Assembly (NCBI RefSeq): GCF_003261635.1
Contig: NZ_QFXK01000010.1
Location: 124,001 to 188,000 of the forward strand
Length of the DNA stretch: 64,000 bases
Origin: Kribbella monticola
Lineage (GTDB): Bacteria > Actinomycetota > Actinomycetes > Propionibacteriales > Kribbellaceae
Reading direction: 5' to 3'
This document shows positions 8,395 through 17,086 of the stretch, piece by piece. Positions within the stretch are counted from its first letter, which is position 1; each line of letters opens with the position of its first letter. The notes under the pieces were generated by a model, which did no database searches, was not told the origin of the DNA, and saw only the letters and a list, made by a program, of their open reading frames with translations. A program made the translations under genes and the position numbers.

Positions 8395-8997
8395 TCAGCG
8401 TGAGCGGCGGTGGGTGACGTCGGCGAGGATCGTGGTGACCAGGTTGTGGATGGTCGCCGGGTCGGGTGGACCGGGGTCGCGGTCCGCGAACAGTAGGTGG
8501 CCGCCGCCGACCAGGGAGAGGGTGAGGGAGTCGATGTCGGCGTCGGCCGAGATACGGCCGATCGCGCGCTCGTCGGTGAGGTACGCCGAGACCGCAGAGG
8601 TGACCTGGGAGAGGATCGCGATACCGCCACCCGGCTTGACCTGCCGGAGTCGCGCCCGCAGCTCGTCCCGGAACGTGATCAGCGGAATGATCGCCACCGG
8701 CACCGGCCCGAACAAGCTGGTCAGCGCACCGGTGAGATTGTCGGCCACAGTCCCGGTGCCGACGGTCTCGCGCAGCGCCTGCGCCTGCGTTTCGAGCTGC
8801 GCGGCCCGATCGAGCACAAGCTCGGCGAGGAAGGCGTCGAAGTCCGCGAAATGCCGGTGCAGAACGCCCTTGGCGCAGCCGGCTTCGTCAGTGACCGCCC
8901 GGCTGGTGAGCCCGTTGGGACCGTCTCGCAGCAGGACCCGTTCGGCAGCGTCGAACAGCTGCTGTCGCGCGTCGCGAAGGTGTACGCCAGTCGGCAC
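8395..8997 (-). CDS. TetR family transcriptional regulator
   Basis: 200 residues from the GTG at 8997, chosen because AGAGGAG lies five bases upstream; a longer frame to 9057 would run through the divergent promoter. The TetR DNA-binding domain is visible in the first 50 residues (ARQQLFDAAERVLLRDGPNG, then VTDEAGCAKGVLHRHFADFD). The C-terminal ligand domain is unassigned. It is divergent from a methyltransferase gene, and a large dyad at 9043-9076 between them is the obvious operator. Confidence 0.88.
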   Translation of the reverse strand: MPTGVHLRDARQQLFDAAERVLLRDGPNGLTSRAVTDEAGCAKGVLHRHFADFDAFLAELVLDRAAQLETQAQALRETVGTGTVADNLTGALTSLFGPVPVAIIPLITFRDELRARLRQVKPGGGIAILSQVTSAVSAYLTDERAIGRISADADIDSLTLSLVGGGHLLFADRDPGPPDPATIHNLVTTILADVTHRRSR

Positions 8998-9034
8998 CTC
9001 AACTCCTCTGAGCGCCGGACCTCCAGCGCAATCA

Positions 9035-9076
9035 TTGGCAAATGGGCATGCGCCCACTAAAGTGAACGCATGCCCA
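9035..9076 (+). promoter_or_regulatory. Leaderless promoter overlapping a TetR-type operator
   Basis: TTGGCA (9035-9040), a 17-base spacer and TAAAGT (9058-9063) form a good sigma-70-type promoter that ends six bases before the methyltransferase ATG at 9070. A 10-bp perfect inverted repeat (TGGGCATGCG 9043-9052, CGCATGCCCA 9067-9076) flanks the -10, and an inner CACT-AA-AGTG dyad sits at 9055-9064. Repressor binding would cover the -10 and the start codon. Confidence 0.75.
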
Positions 9077-9891
9077 CTCTACCGCGAGAGCAGCCCGAGC
9101 GACCGTCGCTGCACCAAGCTCGGCAGATGGCCGAGTCCTTCGGCGTGGACCCGCAGGGCTACGACGATGCCCGACCGCGCTATCCCGACGAGCTGGTAGG
9201 ACGGGTCGTTGCCGGGAGTCCGGGTTCGGAGGTGCTCGACGTCGGCTGCGGGAGCGGGATCGCGGCTCGTCAGTTCCAGGCGGCCGGGTGTGCGGTGCTC
9301 GGCGTCGAGCCAGACGCCCGGATGGCCGAGTTCGCCAGAGACCGAGGTCTGCAGGTGGAGGTGGCGACGTTCGAAGCCTGGGAACCGGCCGGCCGGACGT
9401 TCGACACCTTGATCGCCGCTCAGTCCTGGCACTGGGTGGATCCGGTGGCTGGAGCGGAGAAGGCCGCTCGAGTACTACGTCCGCACGGCCGGCTGGCAAT
9501 CTTCGGGCACGTGTTCGAGCCGCCCGCCGAAGTGGCCGAGCCGTTCGCGCGGGCATTCCGTCGGGTCGTGCCCGACTCTCCCTTCGGAGCGCAGTCCGGG
9601 CGACGTCCGCTGGAGATCTATCAAGCGGGGTACGCGAAGATCGCCGACGAGCTACGCGCCACCGGACAGTTCGGCGAACCGGACCAGTGGCGATTCGACT
9701 GGGAGCAGTCCTACTCGCGCGACCAGTGGCTGGCGCTGCTGCCCACCACGGGCGGCCTGACCCGGCTTCGTCCCGATCAGTTGGCCGAAATCCTCGGCGC
9801 GGTCGGCGAGGCGATCGACGCGCTGGGCGGTCGCTTCACGATGCAGTACGTCACGCTGGCGACGACCGCCGTACGCGCCGATCTCTCTTGA
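9070..9891 (+). CDS. Class I SAM-dependent methyltransferase
   Basis: 273 residues. Motif I of the Rossmann methyltransferase fold is VLDVGCGSGIAARQF (about 55-69), followed by the acidic residue in VEPDARM and the post-motif AAQSWHWVDPVAGAEKAARV. This matches the UbiE/Methyltransf_11 type acting on small molecules; the substrate is unknown. There is no ribosome site before the ATG, and the promoter places transcription initiation close to the start codon, so the mRNA is probably leaderless. Likely controlled by the divergent TetR protein. Confidence 0.88.
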   Translation: MPTLPREQPERPSLHQARQMAESFGVDPQGYDDARPRYPDELVGRVVAGSPGSEVLDVGCGSGIAARQFQAAGCAVLGVEPDARMAEFARDRGLQVEVATFEAWEPAGRTFDTLIAAQSWHWVDPVAGAEKAARVLRPHGRLAIFGHVFEPPAEVAEPFARAFRRVVPDSPFGAQSGRRPLEIYQAGYAKIADELRATGQFGEPDQWRFDWEQSYSRDQWLALLPTTGGLTRLRPDQLAEILGAVGEAIDALGGRFTMQYVTLATTAVRADLS

Positions 9892-9925
9892 ACCGGCCGA
9901 GACGGCTGATGCGGAACCGACGTGG

Positions 9926-10687
9926 TCAGAGGTCGTAGCCGCCGGAGGCTTCGAGGGTCTGGGCGGTGATCGAGGTGGCGTCGGGGGAGAGGAGGAAGGC
10001 GATCACCTTGCCGAGGTCGTCCGGTTCGCCGATGCGGCCGAGGGCGGTGCGGGCGGCGATCGGCGGGATGAGCTCGGGGTAGCGAGCGAACGCGTCGTCG
10101 CCGAGGCGGGTCCGGGTCACGCCAGGGGCTACGGCGTTGACGCGGATGCCGCGACTGCTGAGCTCCTTGGCCAGGTAGCGGACGAGCACCAGCTGGGCGC
10201 CCTTCATGCTCGCGTACACGGAGTACCCGGGCTCAGGGTGGGTGTTCGGCAACGCCGAAGTACTGCTGGTGTAGACGATCGCGCCGCCGTTCGCGATCAG
10301 CGGCAGCAAGGTCTGGGTGAGGAAGTACGGGCCCTTGAGGTGGACACCCAGCATCTGGTCGAACAACGACTCGGTGGTGTCCTCGAACATCACCGGCTGC
10401 TGCCCGACCCCCGCGTTGTTGAGGAGGTAGTCGAGCGACGTGCGGTCCCAGTCCCGCAGTACGTCGGCGACCGCGTCCTTGAAGGAGGCGAACGTGCCGG
10501 TCCGGCCGACGTCGAGCGGCAGCGCCACCGCCGTACCGCCGTCCTTCGTGATCCGTTCGACCGTCTCCAGGCCGCCGTCGGGATTGCCGTGATAGCTCAC
10601 GATCACCGAGACGCCGCGCTTGGCGAGCTCGACCGCGGCGCTCTGGCCGATGCCGGAGCTCCCGCCGGTGATGACAGCTGTTTGCAT
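9926..10687 (-). CDS. Short-chain dehydrogenase/reductase
   Basis: 253 residues, the standard SDR length. It has the nucleotide-binding motif TGGSSGIG (about 7-14), NNAG (about 89-92), the catalytic Ser in VYTSSTSA and the YxxxK pair (YASMK), and ends in the common SGGYDL tail. It oxidises or reduces a small hydroxyl or keto compound with NAD(P). It follows an AraC regulator gene on the same strand, about 106 bases downstream, and is probably its target. Confidence 0.92.
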   Translation of the reverse strand: MQTAVITGGSSGIGQSAAVELAKRGVSVIVSYHGNPDGGLETVERITKDGGTAVALPLDVGRTGTFASFKDAVADVLRDWDRTSLDYLLNNAGVGQQPVMFEDTTESLFDQMLGVHLKGPYFLTQTLLPLIANGGAIVYTSSTSALPNTHPEPGYSVYASMKGAQLVLVRYLAKELSSRGIRVNAVAPGVTRTRLGDDAFARYPELIPPIAARTALGRIGEPDDLGKVIAFLLSPDATSITAQTLEASGGYDL

Positions 10688-10793
10688 AATCGTGTCAGTC
10701 CTTCGAATGTCGTTTGAACGGGCTCGTCCAGTAGACGCGAAGAACCACGCGAACTGTTAGATCATTGCCAGCAGCAACATGCACGATCCTGCT

Positions 10794-11624
10794 CTACGGT
10801 GAGGTCTGGTACGACGCCTCCTCGCGAGTCCGCCCGGTGTCGCGACTGGGCGGCGTACCGAACTCGCGACGGTACTCCCGGCTGAACTGCGACGGACTGT
10901 CGTAGCGGACGGCGTACCCGGCGTGAGTGACCTCCTCGCCGAGACCGACGATCCGCAGCCGCGCCTCCTGCAACCGGATCTTCTTCTGGAACTGGATCGG
11001 CGTCATCGCACTCACCGTGCGGAAGTGCCGGTGGAACGCCGAGGTGCTCATGCCCGCCATCGCAGCCAGTTCATCGACGCGGAACGGTTCGGTGTAGTTG
11101 TCGCGGATCCAGCGGATCACCCGGGCGACGTGCGAGAGACTGCTGTCCGCGAGGCCGATCTCGCGGACGGCAGCGCCTTGTGGGCTGCGCAACAGTCGCC
11201 AGAGGATCTCGCGTTCGATCAGCGGTGCCAGTACCGGTGCGTCCGCCGGCTCGTCCACCAGGCGAAGCAACCTGATCACCGCGTCGACCAGCTCGGCCGG
11301 CGCCGCGCTGACGGTGAGGCCGCGGATGGACGGACCAGGTGGCTGTCGATCGGCCGCGTCGAGCAGCAGCGACGCGATCACCTCGGGCCGCAAAGCGAGC
11401 CCCACTCCCAGGCACGGCCGGTCCTTGGATGCCTCGACGAAATGGCCGGTGACGGGGAGGTCGACCGATACGACGAGGTAGTCGCCGGCGCCGTACTCGA
11501 AGACCTGGTCGCCGAGCGCTAGGCGCTTCCGCCCCTGCGCGACCAGCGCGAACGTCGGTGTGGCCAACGACGACATCGGCGGAGTCGGCGCATCGACGAT
11601 CGACAGCATCAGCCCGTCGACCAC
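10794..11624 (-). CDS. AraC family regulator, N-terminus possibly frameshifted
   Basis: 276 residues in this frame from a GTG at 11624. The AraC_N cupin-like domain (APTPPMSSLATPTFALVAQG) is followed by two C-terminal HTH motifs (LAAMAGMSTSAFHRHFRTVS, then TPIQFQKKIRLQEARLRI). The normal family N-terminus is missing here but is readable one frame over: a GTG at 11683, overlapping the upstream MFS stop as GTGA, encodes VKSALAELRRLIVAAAGR before hitting a stop. The original gene therefore probably started at 11683 and has lost one base (or the assembly has an error) between about 11625 and 11640. Confidence 0.85.
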   Translation of the reverse strand: MVDGLMLSIVDAPTPPMSSLATPTFALVAQGRKRLALGDQVFEYGAGDYLVVSVDLPVTGHFVEASKDRPCLGVGLALRPEVIASLLLDAADRQPPGPSIRGLTVSAAPAELVDAVIRLLRLVDEPADAPVLAPLIEREILWRLLRSPQGAAVREIGLADSSLSHVARVIRWIRDNYTEPFRVDELAAMAGMSTSAFHRHFRTVSAMTPIQFQKKIRLQEARLRIVGLGEEVTHAGYAVRYDSPSQFSREYRREFGTPPSRDTGRTREEASYQTSP

Positions 11625-11679
11625 CTTTCGCGACCGGCCGCCGCGACGATCAGCCTCCGTAACTCCGCCAAAGCGCTCT

Positions 11680-12900
11680 TCACCCGCTCAGGCTATGACC
11701 AGCTTCATGATTCCGCCGTCCCCGTGACCGGCTGAGGATCGTCAGGAGTGCGGCGATCAGCATCGCGGCGACTGTGGTCAGTGCGGTGATACCCCAACCG
11801 AACCACGCCACGGCCGAGGGTCCGTACGCCGTACCGAGGCTGCCGCCGACGAAGTACACCACCATGTAGCCGCCGTTCAAGCGCGCGGGCGCGGAAGGGT
11901 CGATGGCCAGCACCGTGCTCTGATTCGCCACCTGGGCTGCGAAGAGGCCGGCGTCGAAGAGCGCCAGGCACACCATCGTCACGGCCGGAAGGTGGAGGGT
12001 GGCGGCGCCGATGACTGTGGCGGCCACCGCCAGCGCCAGGCCGGCCAGAATGACCTTGCGGGCGCCGACGCGGTCGGTCCAGCGTCCGGCGACCTGTGTT
12101 GCTGCGATCCCTGACAGCCCTGCCAGGCCGTAGAAGCCGATGCGTTCCGGCGAGTAGCTGAAGGGCGGCTCCGCGAGGGCGACGGCCAGGCCGGACCAGA
12201 TGGTGCAGAACGCGAAGAACCACAGGGCGCCTCGCAGTGCGGCCGACCGCAGGGCCGGATGGCGTACGAAGAGCCCGGGAATGGAACGGATGGTGGCGAG
12301 GACGCTCCCGGAAACAGCTGCCCGGCTGTTGGTCAGCAGGCGCACGCACAAGAGGGCCAACCCGGCGTTCGCGGCGGCGAAGATCAGCAGGGTGGCCCGC
12401 CATCCGAAGTGATCGGCCAGGAATCCGCCGACGATCCGCCCGCCGATGATCCCGGCCGAGATCCCGGACGTGACGATCCCCAAGGTGGTGCCACGCCGGT
12501 GCGGCGCCGCCAGCCGCCCGACGATGGAGCTCATCCCGGAGCCGACCACGGAACTCGTACCGGTGATCGCGATCAGCAGCCCCAGCAGCGGCACATCCTG
12601 GACCGTCGCGGTGGCGGCCAGGGTGACGGCGAGCGCCAGGAATTGCGCCCCCAGAACTCGCCGAGGTGAAAACCGGTCGACCAACGGAGTCAGGACCAGC
12701 AGGCCCAGCAGGTAGCCGATCGGTCCGCAGGCAAGCGCCAGGCCGATGTCGCCGATCGGCGAACCTAGCGAGCCGGCCACCTCCGCGACCGACGGCTGGA
12801 GAACGTACAGGGTCGAGGTGCCCAGCGCGGCGGCGACCGACATGAAGATCACTGCGGCACCGCTCAGCTCCACTTGCTCAGTGGTGTCTTGAAGAGTCAT
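11680..12900 (-). CDS. MFS transporter (drug/metabolite efflux type)
   Basis: 406 residues from ATG 12900. About twelve hydrophobic segments, with the MFS inter-helix motif LVDRFSPRRVLG after helix 2 and WTDRVGARKVILAG in the second half. Similar to the YgaY/YbcL class of proton-driven exporters; substrate unknown. Its stop overlaps, as GTGA, a GTG that begins the displaced N-terminus of the AraC gene. Divergent from a GlxA-type regulator across about 70 bases, so that regulator may control it. Confidence 0.88.
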   Translation of the reverse strand: MTLQDTTEQVELSGAAVIFMSVAAALGTSTLYVLQPSVAEVAGSLGSPIGDIGLALACGPIGYLLGLLVLTPLVDRFSPRRVLGAQFLALAVTLAATATVQDVPLLGLLIAITGTSSVVGSGMSSIVGRLAAPHRRGTTLGIVTSGISAGIIGGRIVGGFLADHFGWRATLLIFAAANAGLALLCVRLLTNSRAAVSGSVLATIRSIPGLFVRHPALRSAALRGALWFFAFCTIWSGLAVALAEPPFSYSPERIGFYGLAGLSGIAATQVAGRWTDRVGARKVILAGLALAVAATVIGAATLHLPAVTMVCLALFDAGLFAAQVANQSTVLAIDPSAPARLNGGYMVVYFVGGSLGTAYGPSAVAWFGWGITALTTVAAMLIAALLTILSRSRGRRNHEAGHSLSG

Positions 12901-12935
12901 ATCTTCACCGTGGCTGGGCGGGCAGCCGCTCAACA

Positions 12936-12963
12936 GTGACCGATCTGACCGCATTGCTACAAT
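12936..12963 (+). promoter_or_regulatory. Putative leaderless promoter of the GlxA-type regulator
   Basis: GTGACC (12936-12941), a 16-base spacer and TACAAT (12958-12963) lie seven bases before the ATG at 12971. No ribosome site is present, which fits leaderless initiation. The -10 is good and the -35 matches four of six positions. Confidence 0.5.
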
Positions 12964-12970
12964 TTCGGAC

Positions 12971-13915
12971 ATGACCCATGTCGTCGCCCTCGCGCTCAGC
13001 GAAGGCGTGCCGATCTTCGAACTGGCGGCCCCGTGCGCCATCTTCGGCGAAGATCGCAGCGAACTGACCGGCACCGACTGGTACACGCTCAAGGTCTGCG
13101 GCCCGCCGGAAGCGCAGGTGGATCGGTGGTTCGCCGCGACAACGCCGTACACGTACGACGATTTGGCCGTCGCGGACACCGTCATCCTGCCGGCCTGCCA
13201 CGACGCGGGTCTGCGGCCGGCACCCGACCTGGTCGACGCCGTACGAGCCGCCGCGCACCGGGGCGCCCGGATGGTGTCGATCTGCACCGGCGCCTTCGTC
13301 CTGGCCGCCGCGGGCGTGCTGGACGGACGTCGGGCGGCGACGCATTGGATGCACGCGCCGACGCTGGCCGAGCGCCACCCCGACGTCATCGTCGACCCGG
13401 CGCCGTTGTTCATCGACCAGGGCAACGTGCTGACGTCGGCCGGCAAATCAGCAGGCACGGACCTCTGCCTCTACCTGGTACGCAAGGACTACGGCGCCCA
13501 CATCGCCAACCAGGTCGCGAGGATCCTGGTCGCGCCACCCCAGCGGGAAGGCGATCAGCGGCAGTACGTCGATCCGCGGCCTGCCCCGCCAACCAGCGAC
13601 AGCATCGGCTTCACCATGCAGTGGGCACTCGAGCACCTCGACGAAGGAATCACTGTCGAGCAACTCGCCAGGCATGCTCGGGTCAGCGTCCGCACCTTGC
13701 ACCGGCATTTCGTTCAGCGGACCGGTGCGAAACCGCTGGAATGGCTGAACAATCAACGCGTTCAGCGCGCCCAGCAACTCCTCGAAACGACCGACCTGCC
13801 GATCGAACGGATCGCCGGTCTGGGTGGCTTCGGTACGTCGGCCGCCCTCCGCCGGCATTTTCAGGACGCCCTCGGTACCACCCCGGACCTCTACCGCAGA
13901 ACCTTCACCGCCTGA
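12971..13915 (+). CDS. GlxA/FtrA-type regulator (DJ-1/PfpI domain plus AraC HTH)
   Basis: 314 residues. The N-terminal DJ-1/PfpI-like domain (about 1-185) contains MVSICTGAFVLAAAGVLDG and ATHWMHAPTLAERHP, the usual signature of this regulator class. The C-terminal AraC DNA-binding domain has EQLARHARVSVRTLHRHFVQ and the second helix pair ERIAGLGGFGTSAALRRHF. It is divergent from the MFS exporter gene and is its likely activator. The effector is unknown. Confidence 0.9.
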   Translation: MTHVVALALSEGVPIFELAAPCAIFGEDRSELTGTDWYTLKVCGPPEAQVDRWFAATTPYTYDDLAVADTVILPACHDAGLRPAPDLVDAVRAAAHRGARMVSICTGAFVLAAAGVLDGRRAATHWMHAPTLAERHPDVIVDPAPLFIDQGNVLTSAGKSAGTDLCLYLVRKDYGAHIANQVARILVAPPQREGDQRQYVDPRPAPPTSDSIGFTMQWALEHLDEGITVEQLARHARVSVRTLHRHFVQRTGAKPLEWLNNQRVQRAQQLLETTDLPIERIAGLGGFGTSAALRRHFQDALGTTPDLYRRTFTA

Positions 13916-13916
13916 C

Positions 13917-15074
13917 TCAGCGACGGTTCGCCAGGTCGCGGAAGAAAGCGCGGATATCGGTGACCAGGAATTCCGGTTCTTCCAGGGCGGCGAAATGGCC
14001 GCCGCTCGGGTAGGACGTCCAGCGGACGATGTTGTTCGTCTTCTCCGCGATGTGTCGCAGCGGGATGAAGTTGTCATCGGGGAAGTCGGCGAGTGCCGTG
14101 GGCGTGGTGGACGGCTCGATCGGACCCGAAGAGGCGGCATGGTTGCGCTCGTAGTAGATCCGCGCGGCCGAACCGGCGGTCCTGGTGAACCAGTAGAGCG
14201 ACACGTTGGTGAGCAGGTGGTCGCGATCGATCGGGCTGCCCGACCACTCCTCGAACTTCTCCGCGATCCAGGCCAGTTGCCCGACGGGGGAGTCGGTCAA
14301 CGCGTAGGCGACTGTCTGCGGACGGGTGGCCTGCAGGTCGGCGTACCCCTGCTTCTCCTTGAGCCAGCCCTCGAACCGGTGCCATGACGCCCACGTGCGT
14401 TCGCGTTCCGCGGGATCGAGCGGCGCGAGTTCTTCCTCGGTCGGCTCGGAGGTTGCCCCTGCGCCCGGGATCAGGTTGAGGTGTACGCCGATGACGCGCT
14501 CGGGGTGGATCCTGCCGAGCTCCTGCGAGATCGCCGCACCCCAGTCACCACCTTGTACGCCGTACCGGTCGTACCCGATGCGTTGCATCAACTCGGCGAA
14601 AGCACGGGCGACTCGGGCAGCCTCCCAGCCGGTCTCGTGGGTCGGTCCGGAGAGTGTGAAGCCGGGGATGCTCGGCATCACCAGAGAGAACGCGTCCGCC
14701 GGATCACCGCCGTACCGGCGTGGGTCTGTCAGTGGGCCCGCGATCTGCTGGAACTCGACGATCGATCCGGGCCAGCCGTGCGTGATCAGTAGCGGTGTCG
14801 CGTCCGGCTCGGGCGATCGGACGTGCGCGAAGTGGATGCGAGTGCCGTCGATCGTGGTGGTGAACTGCTCCCACTCATTGAGCCGCGCCTCGGCCTTCCG
14901 CCAGTCGTACTCGTGCCGCCAGTAGTGCACGAGTTCCTGCAAGTACTTCAGCGGTACGCCGTACGCCCACCCGACGCCGGGCAACTCCTCCGGCCAGCGC
15001 GTCATATCGAGACGCCTGTGAAGCTCGTCGAGCTCGCCCTGCGAAACATCCAGCCGAAACGATTCGATGCTCAT
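13917..15074 (-). CDS. Epoxide hydrolase (EHN family)
   Basis: 385 residues from ATG 15074 (MSIESFRLDVSQGELDELHR). The N-terminal EHN domain (LDMTRWPEELPGVGWAYGVP) is followed by an alpha/beta-hydrolase domain with the oxyanion motif HGWPGS, the nucleophile Asp in GVQGGDWGAAI and the catalytic His in PSGGHFAALEEPE. This class opens epoxides to diols, in the cytoplasm. It is convergent with the GlxA-type gene, with no gap between stops. Confidence 0.92.
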   Translation of the reverse strand: MSIESFRLDVSQGELDELHRRLDMTRWPEELPGVGWAYGVPLKYLQELVHYWRHEYDWRKAEARLNEWEQFTTTIDGTRIHFAHVRSPEPDATPLLITHGWPGSIVEFQQIAGPLTDPRRYGGDPADAFSLVMPSIPGFTLSGPTHETGWEAARVARAFAELMQRIGYDRYGVQGGDWGAAISQELGRIHPERVIGVHLNLIPGAGATSEPTEEELAPLDPAERERTWASWHRFEGWLKEKQGYADLQATRPQTVAYALTDSPVGQLAWIAEKFEEWSGSPIDRDHLLTNVSLYWFTRTAGSAARIYYERNHAASSGPIEPSTTPTALADFPDDNFIPLRHIAEKTNNIVRWTSYPSGGHFAALEEPEFLVTDIRAFFRDLANRR

Positions 15075-15117
15075 AGCAACACCCTCTCGCACACCGGCCC
15101 GGTGCCGCATTCGGGTT

Positions 15118-15498
15118 TCAGGCCGTGACGACGCGCGGCCCGGCATGACCGGCAAGGCAGACCCAGCGGCCGGCCACCAGGACCCACGTCTGCGTCATAG
15201 GCATCCGAAAGGCTTCGACTCCTACTCCCGCATCGACCTGATCGGTCACCACACAACGCAATACGGCGGCGTCACCGACCACGACCACCTCGATGTCGGT
15301 CAGCACCTGTGTATGCCAGACCAGCGATCCCGACGTGTTGGACGCGACATACCGGTCCCGATCGAACTGCTCACCACGATGCGAAGTCCAATGAAATTCA
15401 GGATGAAGCAACGCCGACAACCGCTCGCCATCCCTCGCCGCCAACGCCTCCGCCCTCTCGAGCGCAGCCCTCACGACCTCGTCCTCAGCAGCTCCCAC
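15118..15498 (-). CDS. SnoaL/NTF2-like protein (DUF4440 type)
   Basis: 126 residues. An N-terminal helix (LERAEALAARDGERLSALLH) leads into PEFHWTSHRGEQFDRDRYV and beta strands ending TQTWVLVAGRWVCLAGHAG, the arrangement of small NTF2-fold proteins. Some members are cyclases or isomerases and many have no known role. The gene lies 43 bases upstream of the epoxide hydrolase on the same strand and may share its transcript. Confidence 0.75.
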   Translation of the reverse strand: MGAAEDEVVRAALERAEALAARDGERLSALLHPEFHWTSHRGEQFDRDRYVASNTSGSLVWHTQVLTDIEVVVVGDAAVLRCVVTDQVDAGVGVEAFRMPMTQTWVLVAGRWVCLAGHAGPRVVTA

Positions 15499-15546
15499 GA
15501 GCCCATCTTCCCAGCCCGTCGAACGGGGCGCGTGTCCCGCGGGTGC

Positions 15547-16269
15547 TCAGAGGCCGGCCAGGAACATGGTGCCGGCGGTGAGTAGGGCGAGTTCTACCAA
15601 GGTGATGAAGAGGCGGTCGGTGGTACGGCGGAGGACGTGCTTGCCGGTCCAGGTGCCCAGGAGAGTCGCGGGGGTCAGGGCCACAGCGAGGAGCAGGGTC
15701 TGCCGGCTGATGAGGTTGGTGCCGCCGTACGTGACGATTTTCGTCAGGTGCATGAGGAGCGCGCTGGTCGCTTCGGTCCCGATGTAGGCAGCGCGGGTCA
15801 GGCCGTAGGCGAGGAAGAAAGGTCCGGTCAGCGGGCCGACGGAGCCGAGGAGGGCCGAGCCGAGCCCGGAGGCAGCTCCGACAGCGGCGAAGGCCGGGTC
15901 GCTGGGTGGGCGCGGCGAGGGGCGGAGCCGACGCCAGACGACCACGGCGATCAAGAACAGACCGAGTAGGCGTTTCAGCGGCGCCAGTGGTGCATGACCG
16001 AGGAGGAGGCCGCCGGCTACTGCGAATGGGATCGCTCCGAGCGCGAACCATGCGACCAGTGGCCAGTGCAGCTCACGGCGGTTGATCCAGGCCCTGGCGC
16101 CGTTGCTCGACAATTGGGTCAAGGTCAGCATCGGTACGGCGACCCGCAGGCCGAAGAGTGCGGTGAACACCGGCAAGAGCAACGCACCGCCGCCGAATCC
16201 CGCTACTGCGGACAGCGAGGCTAGTGCGAAGGCGGCCGTGGACGCCAGGAGCAAGGTCAGGGGGTCCAC
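15547..16269 (-). CDS. TauE/SafE family membrane exporter
   Basis: 240 residues, almost entirely hydrophobic with about eight transmembrane segments. SAVAGFGGGALLLPVFTALF near the N-terminus and AVGAASGLGSALLGSVGPLT in the middle are the paired signatures of the TauE/SafE (DUF81) family, which export sulfite, sulfoacetate or related anions. The GTG start lies three bases past the stop of the phosphoesterase gene, so the two genes are coupled. Confidence 0.88.
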   Translation of the reverse strand: MDPLTLLLASTAAFALASLSAVAGFGGGALLLPVFTALFGLRVAVPMLTLTQLSSNGARAWINRRELHWPLVAWFALGAIPFAVAGGLLLGHAPLAPLKRLLGLFLIAVVVWRRLRPSPRPPSDPAFAAVGAASGLGSALLGSVGPLTGPFFLAYGLTRAAYIGTEATSALLMHLTKIVTYGGTNLISRQTLLLAVALTPATLLGTWTGKHVLRRTTDRLFITLVELALLTAGTMFLAGL

Positions 16270-16272
16270 GGT

Positions 16273-17037
16273 TCAGAGGGTGGCGAGGAGGAGGGCGCCG
16301 CCGTCGAAAACGCCGCCGTCGATCGCGGTGGCGCGCCTGTCGGCGTACCGGTAAGGGCGGCTCGGCGATCGCAGGCCGAAATGTTTCGTGAGCGTGCTGT
16401 GGCCATGGACCACCTGGTCGACCTCGTAGGTGGTGAGGACGCGATCGAGTTTGCCGTTGAGGAAGGCGCGTCGCGAGCTCAGTACGTCGCAGAGCCGAAC
16501 CCAGTCGTCGACGTCGGCGGAACGGAGTACTCGGGCTGTCTCGATGTTGACGACGTCAATGGTCGCGCCGAACTCGAGGTAGCGGTCGGTGTCGGAATGC
16601 ATCAGCAGTACTTCGTTGTGCCGGGCAAGGGCAGGTAGGCCGGTCAGCCAGTCGAGGTGATGGCGTTGCAGCCCGTCGAGGTCGGTCTGTCGTCCGCCGA
16701 AGGCGCGCCAGCCGCTGTGCCAGTCCGAGTACGGCGCGAGTGCGGGTACCGGCTCGGATCCGAACCGATGAGCAGCGAGGAACTGCACCTCGTGGTTGCC
16801 GAGCAGTGCGCCGACCCTGCCGCCCGCCGCAGCGGCACCGGCCTGCAGCCCGATCACCAGGTCGATCACCGCCAGGCCACTCGGACCGCGATCGATGTAG
16901 TCGCCCAGGAACCACAACGTGGAACGGCCACCGGTCCACTGCCCGGCTGCGTCGGTCAGACCAGTTGCCGACAGGACCGATCTCAATTCGGCGACGTGAC
17001 CGTGTACGTCGGAGACGGCGTACGTTGCAGGAGTCAT
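16273..17037 (-). CDS. Metallophosphoesterase (PPP type)
   Basis: 254 residues. The metal-binding motifs of calcineurin-like phosphoesterases appear in order: SDVHGH (9-14), GDYIDRGP (about 46-53), GNHE (about 80) and VHGHST near the C-terminus. The PPP-like spacing suggests a protein phosphatase or ApaH-like nucleotide hydrolase. Transcribed with the TauE/SafE exporter that follows it. Confidence 0.9.
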   Translation of the reverse strand: MTPATYAVSDVHGHVAELRSVLSATGLTDAAGQWTGGRSTLWFLGDYIDRGPSGLAVIDLVIGLQAGAAAAGGRVGALLGNHEVQFLAAHRFGSEPVPALAPYSDWHSGWRAFGGRQTDLDGLQRHHLDWLTGLPALARHNEVLLMHSDTDRYLEFGATIDVVNIETARVLRSADVDDWVRLCDVLSSRRAFLNGKLDRVLTTYEVDQVVHGHSTLTKHFGLRSPSRPYRYADRRATAIDGGVFDGGALLLATL

Positions 17038-17086
17038 TGGCAGTCCAGATCACTGGTGGGCAGGCCGGACCATTGTCAGCGGGCCG

